64,000 nucleotides of DNA, taken from Burkholderiales bacterium PBB2. Lineage in GTDB: Bacteria; Pseudomonadota; Gammaproteobacteria; Burkholderiales; Burkholderiaceae_C. The position numbers were made by a program, and so were the translations under genes. The stretch spans positions 23,206-87,205 of the forward strand of contig NKIM01000025.1 in assembly GCA_002255955.1 (NCBI GenBank). The letters run 5' to 3'. Positions 9,697 to 18,519 of this stretch are shown here, piece after piece (position 1 is the first letter of the stretch; every line of letters starts with the position of its first letter). The notes beneath the pieces are model-generated. The model made no database searches. It saw only the letters and a list, made by a program, of their open reading frames with translations, and was not told the DNA's origin.

Positions 9697-10419
9697 TCAC
9701 CAGGGCAGTCGCTCGCCCTGGTAGCTCAAGAAGCTGCCGCTGTCCTCGGCCTGCACGCGGTCCAGCACGGCCAGCATTTCCTGTGCGGCCAGGGCCGGCG
9801 GCCGGCCGATCTGCTCGCCGCGAAAAGGCCGCGACAGGGCCGAGCTGACCGTGCCCGGGTGCAGGGCGATCAGGGCCGCGCCGGGCAGCTGGCGTTTGGT
9901 TTCGATCGCCGCGGTCTTGATCAGCATGTTCAGTGCCGCCTTGGAGGCCCGGTAGCTGTACCAGCCGCCCAGGCGGTTGTCCTCGATGCTGCCCACCTTG
10001 GCCGAGAGCAGGGCCAGCACGCTGCGCTGCTTTTCCATCAGCGGCACCAGGTGGCGCAGCAGCAGGGCCGGGCCGAAGGTGTTGACCAGAAAGGTGGCTT
10101 GCAGCTGGGCATAGCTGAGCTCGCCGAGCTTTTTCTCGGGCATGAAGTCGGCGCTGTGCAGCAGGCCGGCGGCGTTGATGAGCAAGTGGAAGGGCGCCTG
10201 CTCACGCAGGGCTTGTGCGGCCGCGGCGATGCTGGCTTCGTCGGCAAAGTCCAGGGCGGGGACGGAGTGCCGGTGCAGGCCGGTCACGCCCGCGCAGCGC
10301 GGGTCGGCCTGCAGCTGCTCTACAAAGGCCGCGCCCAGGGCGCCCGAGGCGCCGATCACCAGGGCGCGATAGCCCTCGGGCAAGCTGGCCATGCCCTGGA
10401 ATGGGGTGGCCTCACTCAT
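9697..10419 (-). CDS. SDR family oxidoreductase (CsgA/C-factor-like)
   Basis: A 240-residue short-chain dehydrogenase/reductase: the nucleotide-binding glycine motif GASGALG near residue 24, NAAG near 82, and the catalytic YxxxK (YSYRASKAALN) with an upstream Ser (LLSAKVGS). It resembles the C-factor-like SDRs of unknown substrate. The ATG at 10419 overlaps the stop of the Trp-rich protein gene in an ATGA arrangement, so the two are translationally coupled. A TTG seven codons upstream is less likely. It is convergent with the chitinase, with only 8 bases between stops. Confidence 0.85.
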   Translation of the reverse strand: MSEATPFQGMASLPEGYRALVIGASGALGAAFVEQLQADPRCAGVTGLHRHSVPALDFADEASIAAAAQALREQAPFHLLINAAGLLHSADFMPEKKLGELSYAQLQATFLVNTFGPALLLRHLVPLMEKQRSVLALLSAKVGSIEDNRLGGWYSYRASKAALNMLIKTAAIETKRQLPGAALIALHPGTVSSALSRPFRGEQIGRPPALAAQEMLAVLDRVQAEDSGSFLSYQGERLPW

Positions 10420-10670
10420 GCCAGCCACCCCTGGCGCCAACGCTCGCTGTCGCGCAACTCGCGCCAGGCCAGGCGCTGCACCCGCTTGGACAGTACGGCC
10501 TCCAACTCAATCCATTCGATCGGGCCCGGCTGCCCGCTAGGGCCGATCTCGGGCGCGATCACCCGGCTGACCAGGAAATGCCGCTCGCGCTGCTGCGGCT
10601 GCAAAGCGGTCCATTTGCTGTGCAGCAGTTTCTTGGGGTGCAGGGGTGGGGCTGGATGTGAGGAACTCAT
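10416..10670 (-). CDS. TIGR02450-type small Trp-rich protein
   Basis: An 84-residue protein starting MSSSHPAPPLHPKKLLHSKW. The HPKKLLHSKWTA opening, then QQRERHFLVSRV and a C-terminal WRELRDSERWRQGW, match the small tryptophan-rich family TIGR02450 as I know it. Its function is unknown. It overlaps the following SDR gene by four bases (ATGA). The ATG at 10670 was chosen because the family begins near this HPKK motif. The longer open frame reaching 10811 runs into the promoter of the divergent oxidase gene. Confidence 0.75.
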   Translation of the reverse strand: MSSSHPAPPLHPKKLLHSKWTALQPQQRERHFLVSRVIAPEIGPSGQPGPIEWIELEAVLSKRVQRLAWRELRDSERWRQGWLA

Positions 10671-10816
10671 GGGGCGCAGCCTAGCCCAAGCCCGCGGGCC
10701 GCGCAGCGCCGGCTGGCAATGCCCGAGCCCGGCCGCGGCGCTTGTGGCCCGTGGCCCACCCACGGGCTTGCGGGCCCGCACAATCGTGCCCCTGTCCGTT
10801 GCTGGTGCCAAAGCCC

Positions 10817-11830
10817 ATGTCTGTTTCCTCCGCCGCCCCCGTGGCCATCGTCGGCGCCGGCCTGGCCGGCCTGTCCTGCGCCCAGGCTTTGCAAGCGGCT
10901 GGCGTGCCGGTGCAGCTGTTCGAGAAGAGCCGAGGCCCGGCCGGGCGCATGAGCACGCGCCGCGGCGAGGGCTGGCAGTGCGACCATGGCGCGCAGTACT
11001 TCACCGCCCGCGACCCCGAGTTCCGCGCCGAGCTGGCGCGCTGGCAGGCGGCCGGCGTGGCCGCGCCCTGGCAGCCGCGCCTGCGCGTCTTCGGGCCACA
11101 GCCCGAGGCGCGTGGCGTGGGCGAGACCGAGCGCTTCGTCGGCCTGCCGCAGATGACGGCGCCGGCGCGCTGGCTGGCCCAGTCGCTGCCGGTGCAGCTG
11201 CAGGCCACGGTGCAAGGCCTGCAGCGCCGCGCCGATGGTGCCTGGCAGCTGCGGCTGGCTGAAGCAGAGCATCAGGCGCTGGCGACCCAAGCGTTTGCCG
11301 CGGTGCTGCTGGCTGTGCCCGCACCGCAGGCCGTGCCCCTGCTGGCGGGCCATAGCGAGGCCCTGCGCGGCCGCGCAGCCGCCGCCCGCATGCGCGGCAG
11401 CTGGGCGCTGATGCTGCGCTACGAGCAGGCGCTGGGCCTGGATTTCGATGCCGCCTTCGTCAATCAAGGCCCGTTGCGCTGGGTCGCGCGTGACAGCAGC
11501 AAGCCTGGGCGCGCCTCGGCCGGCGTGGGTGAGACCTGGCTGCTCCACGCCGAGGCCGAGTGGAGCGAGGCGAATCTGGAGCTGACGCCCGAGCAGGCCA
11601 GCGAGCCTTTGCTGGTTGCTTTTGCCGAGCTGGGCGGCCGAGCGCCCGATCAACTGGCGGGGCACCGCTGGCGCTATGCCGACAGCGCGCCGCCGCTGGA
11701 CCTGGGCTGCGACTGGGATGCCACCGCCGGCCTTGGCCTGTGTGGCGACTGGCTGATGGGCGGCAAGGTCGAAGGCGCCTGGCGCAGCGGCCGGGCCCTG
11801 GCGCAAGCCTTCTTGCAATCGCGCGGCTGA
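10817..11830 (+). CDS. NAD(P)/FAD-dependent oxidoreductase, renalase-like
   Basis: A 337-residue flavoprotein. The N-terminal dinucleotide motif VAIVGAGLAGLSCAQAL is followed by the family-specific FEKSRGPAGRMSTRR and the DHGAQYFTARD segment, the signature of bacterial renalase-like amine oxidases. The C-terminal FAD-contacting GDWLMGGKVEGAW is present. Length fits the family. The ATG at 10817 is preferred because the motif begins eleven codons later. In-frame starts further up overlap the divergent promoter. The substrate is unknown; renalase itself oxidises isomeric forms of NAD(P)H. Confidence 0.88.
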   Translation: MSVSSAAPVAIVGAGLAGLSCAQALQAAGVPVQLFEKSRGPAGRMSTRRGEGWQCDHGAQYFTARDPEFRAELARWQAAGVAAPWQPRLRVFGPQPEARGVGETERFVGLPQMTAPARWLAQSLPVQLQATVQGLQRRADGAWQLRLAEAEHQALATQAFAAVLLAVPAPQAVPLLAGHSEALRGRAAAARMRGSWALMLRYEQALGLDFDAAFVNQGPLRWVARDSSKPGRASAGVGETWLLHAEAEWSEANLELTPEQASEPLLVAFAELGGRAPDQLAGHRWRYADSAPPLDLGCDWDATAGLGLCGDWLMGGKVEGAWRSGRALAQAFLQSRG

Positions 11831-11960
11831 ACCCGCCCGCAGCGGGTTCGCGAATCAGGGCGAACCCGCGTGCGGCGCCGGCGATGGCGCCGCACAATCG
11901 ATTGCAAGAATCGCAGCGCGCCGCCCGGATGGCTGGGCAGGCGCACAGCAGGAGGGGCCC

Positions 11961-14900
11961 ATGTCGCAGATGTTGCCGCCTTCGGTGGAAACCGAGCGCC
12001 TGGCTGCTTTGCTCGCGCTGGAGGTGCTGGACAGCGAGCCCGAGGCCGAGTTCGATGCCCTGGTGCAGGCGGCCGCCCTGGCCTGTGATGCGCCCGTGGC
12101 CCGCCTGGCCTTGGTGGATGCGCGGCGGGTCTGGTTCAAAGCGGGGGTGGGCTGCAGCGAGGTCAAATCCCTGCCGCGCGAGCTGACCTGCTGCGACAGC
12201 GCCATCCAGGGCTCAGACCTGTTTGAAGTGCCCGATGCCGCGCTCGATGCGCGCTTCTCCGAGAGCCCGCTGGTGCGCGGCAAGGCCGGGCAGCCGGGCC
12301 TGCGTTTTTACGCCGGCATGCCGCTGCGCCTGCGCGAGGGGCGGGCCGTGGGCACGCTGTGCGTGCTGGACCATGTGCCGCGCCGGCTCAGCGCCAGCCA
12401 GGCCGGGGTTCTGCGTCATTTGGCGCAAGCCGCAGCCCTTGCCTTGCAAGGCCGGCGCGCCGAGCTGGAGGCCCAGCGCATGGCGCGCGAACTGGCGGCG
12501 CGCGAGGCCTGGCTGCGCACGCTCAGCGAGTCTTCGCCGGTGGGCATTTACGCCACCGATGCCGAAGGCGAATGCACCTACACCAACCCGCGCTGGCAGG
12601 CGATTTACGGGCTCAGCCATGCACAGAGCCTGGGCCGCGGCTGGCCGGCCACCTTGCACCCCGACGACGGCGCCCGCGTGCTGGCCGAGTGGCAGCGCTG
12701 CGCCGCCCTGCGCTGCGAGTTCGACCAGCAGTTCCGCCTGCGCCGGCCTGACCGCAGCGAGCGCCATGTCCATTCCCGCGCACGTCCGGTGCTGGGGCCG
12801 CAGCAGCAGGTGCTTGGCTTTGTGGGCACGGTCGAGGATGTCAGCGAACAGGTGCAAATGCAGGCCCGGCTGCGCGCCAGCGAAGAGCGCCTTTCGGTGG
12901 CGGCCGACAGCGGCCAGATCGGCATCTGGGAATGGGACCTGGGCAGCGGCGAGATGCACTGGGACAGCTGGATGTACCGCCTGTACGGCCTCACCCCACC
13001 GGCGCCGGGCCTGGCGTCGCGGGCGCAGCTGAGCGGCTACGAACTCTGGGCGCGCCATGTCCATCCGCAAGACCTGTCCGCCTCGCACCAGGCCATGCTG
13101 CAGGCCATTGACAGCGGCCAGCCTTTTTTGACCGAGTTCCGGGTGGTCTGGCCGGACGGCAGCCTCCACCACCTGCGCGCCTCGGGCCGGGTCATCCGCG
13201 ACGAGCAGGGCCGCGCCCTGCGCCTGGTCGGCAGCAACTGGGATTTGACCGAGATGCGCCGCCTGGCCGGCGAATTGGCGGAGCAGCTGGCGGCCGAGCT
13301 GGCCGAGCAGCACGAGCTGCTGCGCGTCACCCTGCGCTCGATCGGCGATGCGGTCATCACCACCGATGCCCGTGGTCAGGTGCGCTGGCTCAACCCCGCG
13401 GCCGAGCGCATGACCGGCTGGCCCGCCGCCAGTGCCGCCGGCCGGCCGCTGGAACAGGTCTTCCACGTGGTGCACGAGCACAGCGGCGAGACGCTGGAGA
13501 ACCCGGTGGCACGCTGTCTGGCCACCGGCCGACCCGCGGGCCTGGCGACCCAGGCACTCTTGCTCACGCCCGATGGCCGGCGCCTGGGCGTGGAGGATTC
13601 GGCCGCGCCCATCCGCAACGAGCGTGGCGAGCTGCTTGGCGCCGTGCTGGTGTTCCACGATGTGACCGAGCAGCGCCGCCTGGCCGGCGAAATGAGCTTC
13701 CGCGCCAGCCACGACCCGTTGACCGGCCTGTTCAACCGTGGTGAGTTCGAAAACCGCCTGCGTGCGCTGCTGGAGCGCATCGAGGCCGAGGCATTGCCCG
13801 AGGAGCGTACCGCGGCCACCGTGCCGGAAGAGGCCGCTGCACCGCGCCATGCCTTGCTCTACATCGATCTCGATCAGTTCAAGGCCGTCAACGATGCCTG
13901 CGGCCATGCCGTCGGCGATGCCTTGCTGCAGCAGGTGGCGCGCCTGCTGGCCAGTGTGGTGCGCGGCCACGACACCCTGGCGCGCCTGGGTGGCGATGAG
14001 TTTGCGCTGCTGTTGGAACATTGCCCGCCGGCCCAGGCCGAACGGGTGGCGCGCCAGCTTTGCGAGCGCATGGAGGCCTTCCAGTTCAGCCACGACGGGC
14101 GGCGCTTTCCCATCGGCGCCAGCATCGGCCTGCTGCCGTTGGATGGGCGCTGGCGCCATCTCGAGCTGGCGCTGCAGGCGGCCGATGGCGCCTGCTACGC
14201 CGCCAAGCAGGCCGGGCGCAACCGGGTGCAGGTCTGGCAGGACAGCCCGTCCCACCGCGCTTCGCGCAGCGCCGAGCAACAGTGGCAGGCGCGCATCGCT
14301 CGGGCGCTCAGCGAGGGGCGTTTTGTCCTGCACGGCCAGCGCATCGAGGCCCTGCCACCGCTGGCAGCGGCCGCTCCGGCGATGGAGGCTGGCCGGGCAT
14401 GGCGCCGGCAGGTGCAGACGCAGCGGCGTGCCCTGGCGCCAGGCGCGCTGCGAGCCGAGGTGCTCCTGCGCATGCGCGAGGACGGGGCCGACCGCGCAGG
14501 CCAGCCTGCACCGGCACCGGCGGATGAATCGGGAGCTGCGGACGCCGGACTGGTGCTGCCCGGCGCGTTCTTGCCGGCCGCGGCACGCTTTCATCTGGCG
14601 GCGCAGATCGACCGCTGGGTGCTGGCCGAGGTGGTGCATCGCCTGCGGGCCCGGCTGCCGCGCCAGGTGGGGCTGCTGAGCATCAATCTGTCCGAGCAGG
14701 CCATCGGCGACCGGGCGTTCCACCGCTGGGCGCTGGCGCTCTTGCGCGCGGCCGGGCCCGAGGTCTGCGCCCAGCTCTGCATCGAGATCAGCGAGCACAC
14801 GGCCGTGGCCGGGCTCACCGATGCGGCCCTGTTTCTGGAACAGGTGCGGGCCCTGGGTGCCAGCGCCGCGCTGGATGAGTTCGGCGCCGGGGCGTCCAGC

Positions 14901-15170
14901 TTCGGCTATCTCAAGAACCTGCCGCTGGACTATCTCAAGATCTCCAGCCAGTTTGTGCGCGATCTGGCGGAGGACCCGCTGGACGAGGCGGCGGTGCGCG
15001 CTTTCGTCGATGTGGCCCAGGTGGTGGGCCTGCACACGGTGGCCGGCGGGGTCGACAGCGAGGCGGCCCAGGCGCGCTTGGGCCGCCTGGGCGTGGATTT
15101 CAGCCAGGGTTTTCTGCTGCACCGGCCGGTGGCGCTGGAGCAGCTCTGGCCGCCCGGGGCGGGCGCTTGA
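11961..15170 (+). CDS. GAF-PAS-GGDEF-EAL sensor protein (c-di-GMP turnover)
   Basis: A 1069-residue soluble regulator with, in order, an N-terminal GAF domain (ETERLAALLALEVLDSEPE onward), three PAS domains (from about 185, 310 and 440), a GGDEF domain and an EAL-like domain. The diguanylate cyclase motif is intact (LGGDEF, residues 677-681). The phosphodiesterase domain departs from consensus: the EAL triplet reads EVL (833-835), the usual DDFG is DEFG (972-975), and the LKID of loop 6 is LKIS. It also has a roughly 90-residue degenerate insert around RVQVWQDSPS to APGALRAE. It is therefore probably a cyclase or a c-di-GMP-binding receptor rather than a good phosphodiesterase. No transmembrane segment is seen. 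Confidence 0.9.
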   Translation: MSQMLPPSVETERLAALLALEVLDSEPEAEFDALVQAAALACDAPVARLALVDARRVWFKAGVGCSEVKSLPRELTCCDSAIQGSDLFEVPDAALDARFSESPLVRGKAGQPGLRFYAGMPLRLREGRAVGTLCVLDHVPRRLSASQAGVLRHLAQAAALALQGRRAELEAQRMARELAAREAWLRTLSESSPVGIYATDAEGECTYTNPRWQAIYGLSHAQSLGRGWPATLHPDDGARVLAEWQRCAALRCEFDQQFRLRRPDRSERHVHSRARPVLGPQQQVLGFVGTVEDVSEQVQMQARLRASEERLSVAADSGQIGIWEWDLGSGEMHWDSWMYRLYGLTPPAPGLASRAQLSGYELWARHVHPQDLSASHQAMLQAIDSGQPFLTEFRVVWPDGSLHHLRASGRVIRDEQGRALRLVGSNWDLTEMRRLAGELAEQLAAELAEQHELLRVTLRSIGDAVITTDARGQVRWLNPAAERMTGWPAASAAGRPLEQVFHVVHEHSGETLENPVARCLATGRPAGLATQALLLTPDGRRLGVEDSAAPIRNERGELLGAVLVFHDVTEQRRLAGEMSFRASHDPLTGLFNRGEFENRLRALLERIEAEALPEERTAATVPEEAAAPRHALLYIDLDQFKAVNDACGHAVGDALLQQVARLLASVVRGHDTLARLGGDEFALLLEHCPPAQAERVARQLCERMEAFQFSHDGRRFPIGASIGLLPLDGRWRHLELALQAADGACYAAKQAGRNRVQVWQDSPSHRASRSAEQQWQARIARALSEGRFVLHGQRIEALPPLAAAAPAMEAGRAWRRQVQTQRRALAPGALRAEVLLRMREDGADRAGQPAPAPADESGAADAGLVLPGAFLPAAARFHLAAQIDRWVLAEVVHRLRARLPRQVGLLSINLSEQAIGDRAFHRWALALLRAAGPEVCAQLCIEISEHTAVAGLTDAALFLEQVRALGASAALDEFGAGASSFGYLKNLPLDYLKISSQFVRDLAEDPLDEAAVRAFVDVAQVVGLHTVAGGVDSEAAQARLGRLGVDFSQGFLLHRPVALEQLWPPGAGA

Positions 15171-15340
15171 GCACGCCCTTGGCCCTGGATGGGCGAGAAC
15201 ACAGTAAAATCCCAGGTCCGATCCATGACCCACCCTGCCGCAGCCGCTCCAAGCCGGTGCGGGCGGCGGCAGTGGATTGGTTCGCAGGACCCCAGGTTTT
15301 GCAGTTTTTTTCCGACTTCTTTTTCCGTACCGGAGCCATC

Positions 15341-15508
15341 ATGGGCAACAAGATCATCACCGAAGCCGCTGCACGCGCCACCCCCCGTCCCGTCGCCCCC
15401 AAGGGCGTGACCTTCACGGCTCCCCGCGGCCAAAAGATCAGCCTGGAGCGCGGCTCGCACACCCGCAGCAAGAAGAACCCGGGCAAGCGTCCCAGCAGCG
15501 GCGGCTGA
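15341..15508 (+). CDS. Small basic protein, 55 residues
   Basis: A short frame starting ATG at 15341 and encoding MGNKIITEAAARATPRPVAP followed by a Lys/Arg/Gly-rich second half (RGQKISLERGSHTRSKKNPG). It has no transmembrane segment. It sits alone between the c-di-GMP gene and a strong terminator at 15569-15605, with a T-rich leader just upstream (15301-15330) and a TAAAAT box near 15204 that could be its -10. I do not recognise it. The charge pattern would suit nucleic-acid or ribosome binding, but that is a guess. Confidence 0.6.
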   Translation: MGNKIITEAAARATPRPVAPKGVTFTAPRGQKISLERGSHTRSKKNPGKRPSSGG

Positions 15509-15568
15509 AAACCCCCGCTGTTTGTGCCCGGGTCTGGTTCGCAAGGACGCCCGGCACAGCGCGCTGAC

Positions 15569-15605
15569 CACAGGCCCTTCCTCGCGGTAGGGCCTGTGCT
15601 TTTTT
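15569..15605 (+). terminator. Rho-independent terminator
   Basis: A 10-base perfect stem (CACAGGCCCT, 15569-15578, with AGGGCCTGTG, 15589-15598), a 10-base loop, then C and six T's. It closes the transcript of the 55-residue basic protein. Confidence 0.85.
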
Positions 15606-15686
15606 GGGGGCCGGCCGCCTGCTGCGGCCATGCGCAGCCCCACCACGCGTCCTTTGTTCGCTCACCCTGAACCACTCCGACACGCC

Positions 15687-17360
15687 ATGCTCCGCATCAC
15701 CGAACTCCGTTTGCCGTTGGACCACGCCGAGGACGCCCTGCGCCCGGCCGTTGTGCAGCGCCTGGGACTGCCCCACGATGCGGCGCTGCTGGGTTTCACC
15801 GTCTTCAAGCGCAGCTACGACGCGCGCAAGAAGACTGCCATCCAGCTGATCTACACGGTGGACTGCGAGCTCAGCGACGAGGCGGCGGTGCTGCAGCAGT
15901 TCGCCGGCGACCCGCACCTCAAGCCCTCGCCGGACACGCAGTACAAATTCGTCGGCCAGGCGCCGGTGGATTTCTTCAACGGTGGCGAGCGCCCCCGGCC
16001 GGTGGTCATCGGCTTTGGCCCCTGCGGCATCTTTGCTGCTCTGATCCTGGCCCAGATGGGCTTGCGCCCCATCGTGCTGGAGCGTGGCAAGCAGGTGCGC
16101 GAACGCACCAAGGACACCTGGGGCCTGTGGCGCGAGCAGCGCCTGAACCCCGAGTCGAATGTGCAGTTCGGCGAGGGCGGGGCCGGCACCTTCTCCGACG
16201 GCAAGCTCTGGAGCCAGATCTCCGACCCGCGCCACCTGACCCGCAAGGTACTGACCGAGTTCGTCAAAGCCGGCGCGCCGGAGGAAATCCTGTTCGTCAG
16301 CAAGCCCCATATTGGCACCTTCCGCCTGGTCAGCATGGTGATCAAGATGCGCGCCGAGATCGAGGCCTTGGGCGGCGAGATCCGCTTCGAGCAAAAGGTC
16401 AGCGATGTGCGCATCGAGAAGGGCGCCGATGGCAGTGAACACATTCGCGGCGTGACGCTGGAGTCGGGCGAGCAGATCCGCAGCGACCATGTGGTGCTGG
16501 CCCTGGGCCACAGCGCCCGCGACACCTTCACCATGCTGTATCAGCGCGGCGTGTTCATGGAGGCGAAACCCTTCTCCATCGGCTACCGCATCGAGCATCC
16601 GCAAAGCGTGATCGACGCGGCCCGCTTCGGGCCCAACGCCGGCAACCCCATCCTGGGCGCGGCCGATTACAAGCTGGTGCACCACGCCAAGAACGGCCGC
16701 TCGGTCTACAGCTTCTGCATGTGCCCCGGCGGCACCGTGGTGGCAGCCACCAGCGAGCCCGAGCGCGTGGTCACCAACGGCATGAGCCAGTACTCGCGCA
16801 ACGAGCGCAATGCCAATGCCGGCATCGTCGTCGGCATCAGCCCGCAGGACTACCGCCAGGACGGCAAGCACGAAGGCCCGGTCAGCCCGCTCGACGGCAT
16901 GGCCTTCCAGCGCATCTGGGAAAGCCGCGCTTACGAGCTCGGCGAGGGCGGCTATCTGGCGCCCGGCGCCCTGGTGGGTGACTTCATCAAGCGCCAGCGC
17001 TCCAAGGTGCTGGGCAATGTCGAGCCCAGCTACAAGCCCGGCGTGACCCTGACCGACCTGCAGCAAAAAGGCCGAGGCAGTCTGCCCGACTACTGCCTGG
17101 ACGCGATCCGCGAGGCCTTGCCCGCGTTTGAGCGCCAGATCAAAGGCTTCTCGCGCCCCGACGCCGTGCTCACTGGCGTCGAGACCCGCACTTCCTCGCC
17201 GCTGCGCATCACCCGCGGCCGCGACTACCAAAGCCTCAATATCAAGGGGCTCTATCCCGCCGGTGAAGGTGCCGGTTATGCCGGCGGCATCATGTCGGCC
17301 GGTGTCGATGGCATTGAGGTGGCCGAGGCGCTGGGAGCGGCTTTGTTGGGCCAGGGCTGA
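15687..17360 (+). CDS. COG2509-type FAD-dependent dehydrogenase
   Basis: A 557-residue flavoprotein starting MLRITELRLPLDHAEDAL. An N-terminal domain of about 90 residues (KRSYDARKK, IYTVDCE) precedes the FAD-binding motif VIGFGPCGIFAALILAQMG and ERGKQVRER. QFGEGGAGTFSDGKL and the C-terminal GEGAGYAGGIMSAGVDGIE are the family's hallmarks. This is the large uncharacterised dehydrogenase family COG2509, whose substrate is unknown. The ATG at 15687 is chosen because the conserved domain starts there. An in-frame ATG 19 codons upstream would overlap the terminator's downstream flank. Confidence 0.88.
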   Translation: MLRITELRLPLDHAEDALRPAVVQRLGLPHDAALLGFTVFKRSYDARKKTAIQLIYTVDCELSDEAAVLQQFAGDPHLKPSPDTQYKFVGQAPVDFFNGGERPRPVVIGFGPCGIFAALILAQMGLRPIVLERGKQVRERTKDTWGLWREQRLNPESNVQFGEGGAGTFSDGKLWSQISDPRHLTRKVLTEFVKAGAPEEILFVSKPHIGTFRLVSMVIKMRAEIEALGGEIRFEQKVSDVRIEKGADGSEHIRGVTLESGEQIRSDHVVLALGHSARDTFTMLYQRGVFMEAKPFSIGYRIEHPQSVIDAARFGPNAGNPILGAADYKLVHHAKNGRSVYSFCMCPGGTVVAATSEPERVVTNGMSQYSRNERNANAGIVVGISPQDYRQDGKHEGPVSPLDGMAFQRIWESRAYELGEGGYLAPGALVGDFIKRQRSKVLGNVEPSYKPGVTLTDLQQKGRGSLPDYCLDAIREALPAFERQIKGFSRPDAVLTGVETRTSSPLRITRGRDYQSLNIKGLYPAGEGAGYAGGIMSAGVDGIEVAEALGAALLGQG

Positions 17361-17367
17361 GCGCGGA

Positions 17368-18276
17368 TCATTCCGGGTTCAAGGGCTTGCTGCGGCGCTG
17401 AAAGAACTGCTCGATCTGCGGCGCGTAGCGCTCGCGGGATTCGGCGCTGAACCAATCTTTGCCGATCTCGCGCAGGCGGGCGGCGCCAGCCGGTGTGCCC
17501 AGAACCTGGTCGATGGCCAGGATGGCCTCGCGACCCCAGGGGTTGCGCGGGCAGGCGATGCCCAGCACCAGGGGCTCGGTGGCTCCGTGGATGGGCAAGC
17601 TGATGTACTCCTCGGCCGCGAGGCCCAGCCTTTGCAGCTGGAGCAGCGCGCCGGGCGCATCGATCAAGTAATCGGTTCGGTCCTTGGCCAGCATGGCGCG
17701 CATGCGATCGCCCCAGGCGGCGGTCGCGTAATCAGCCAGCATGGGATTGCTGCGCTTGCGCTGCGCGGCGAGCAGGGCATCCACCGTGTCGCCAAAGCTG
17801 CGCCCGCGGGCGTAGGCCCCGCGCAAGCGTTGCTGTTCCAGCAGTGCACGCAGATCGGCCGCGCCCTCGGCGTCGCGCGGCAGCAGATGCAGCTTGTCGC
17901 GCCGCAGCACCAGCTCGGGCGGCGGCGCCAGCAGGGTGTCGGCGAAGTAGGCCTCGGCCTCGCGCGCCCGGGTGTGCACCGTGCTCGGCCGGCAGGCCGG
18001 CTCGCCGCGCTGGACCATCTGCCAGCTGCGCACCGCATTGGTGTCCAGGGGCTCGTGCTGTATGGCCGGGAGTTGCTCCTTCAAATAAGCCACGATGGGG
18101 TTGAGCCGCGCTGCGCTGCCTTGCAACCAGACGATGCGATCGACGCGGGGTGGCGGCAAGCCACTGGCGGCGCAGGCAGGCGCCCCCGCCAGCATCGCGC
18201 TGAGCAGAGCGGCCAGCAGGTGCCGGTCTTGGCGTCGGGTTTGGGCTTGGGTTTGGCGAGCGGTTTTCGCACTCAT
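17368..18276 (-). CDS. TIGR02285-type periplasmic protein (copy 1)
   Basis: About 302 residues, with a signal peptide after a long basic N-terminus (RHLLAALLSAMLAGAPACA). The mature part looks like a periplasmic solute-binding fold: VDRIVWLQGSAARLNPIVAYLKEQLP, LVLRRDKLHLLP, MLAKDRTDYLIDAP, GIACPRNPWGREAI and a final LGTPAGAARLREIGKDWFS. It is clearly paralogous to the next gene upstream (18520-19476), with the same motifs in the same order. Ligand and partner are unknown. The start is uncertain: ATGs at 18276 and 18300 are both possible and neither has a good ribosome-binding site. It is convergent with the COG2509 gene. Confidence 0.72.
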   Translation of the reverse strand: MSAKTARQTQAQTRRQDRHLLAALLSAMLAGAPACAASGLPPPRVDRIVWLQGSAARLNPIVAYLKEQLPAIQHEPLDTNAVRSWQMVQRGEPACRPSTVHTRAREAEAYFADTLLAPPPELVLRRDKLHLLPRDAEGAADLRALLEQQRLRGAYARGRSFGDTVDALLAAQRKRSNPMLADYATAAWGDRMRAMLAKDRTDYLIDAPGALLQLQRLGLAAEEYISLPIHGATEPLVLGIACPRNPWGREAILAIDQVLGTPAGAARLREIGKDWFSAESRERYAPQIEQFFQRRSKPLNPE

Positions 18277-18519
18277 GGCATGAGGTCGGGCTGGGCTCAT
18301 TGGCATTGGTACGGTTCGAGCTGCCCAGCATAGCGGCGGTGCCTCTCGGGTGTGAAGCAGATCTCATGCGTCTGCTTGAGTGCCTCGCCCGCTTCACCCG
18401 CGCTCAAGATGCAGTGGATGCATCCATGTCGCCAGCACCCCTGGTGCAGCACGTGCACCTGAGCGCCATGCAGGGCGTTTGGATGGGCGCGTTCCGCGGC
18501 GGCTCTACCCGATGCGGGA

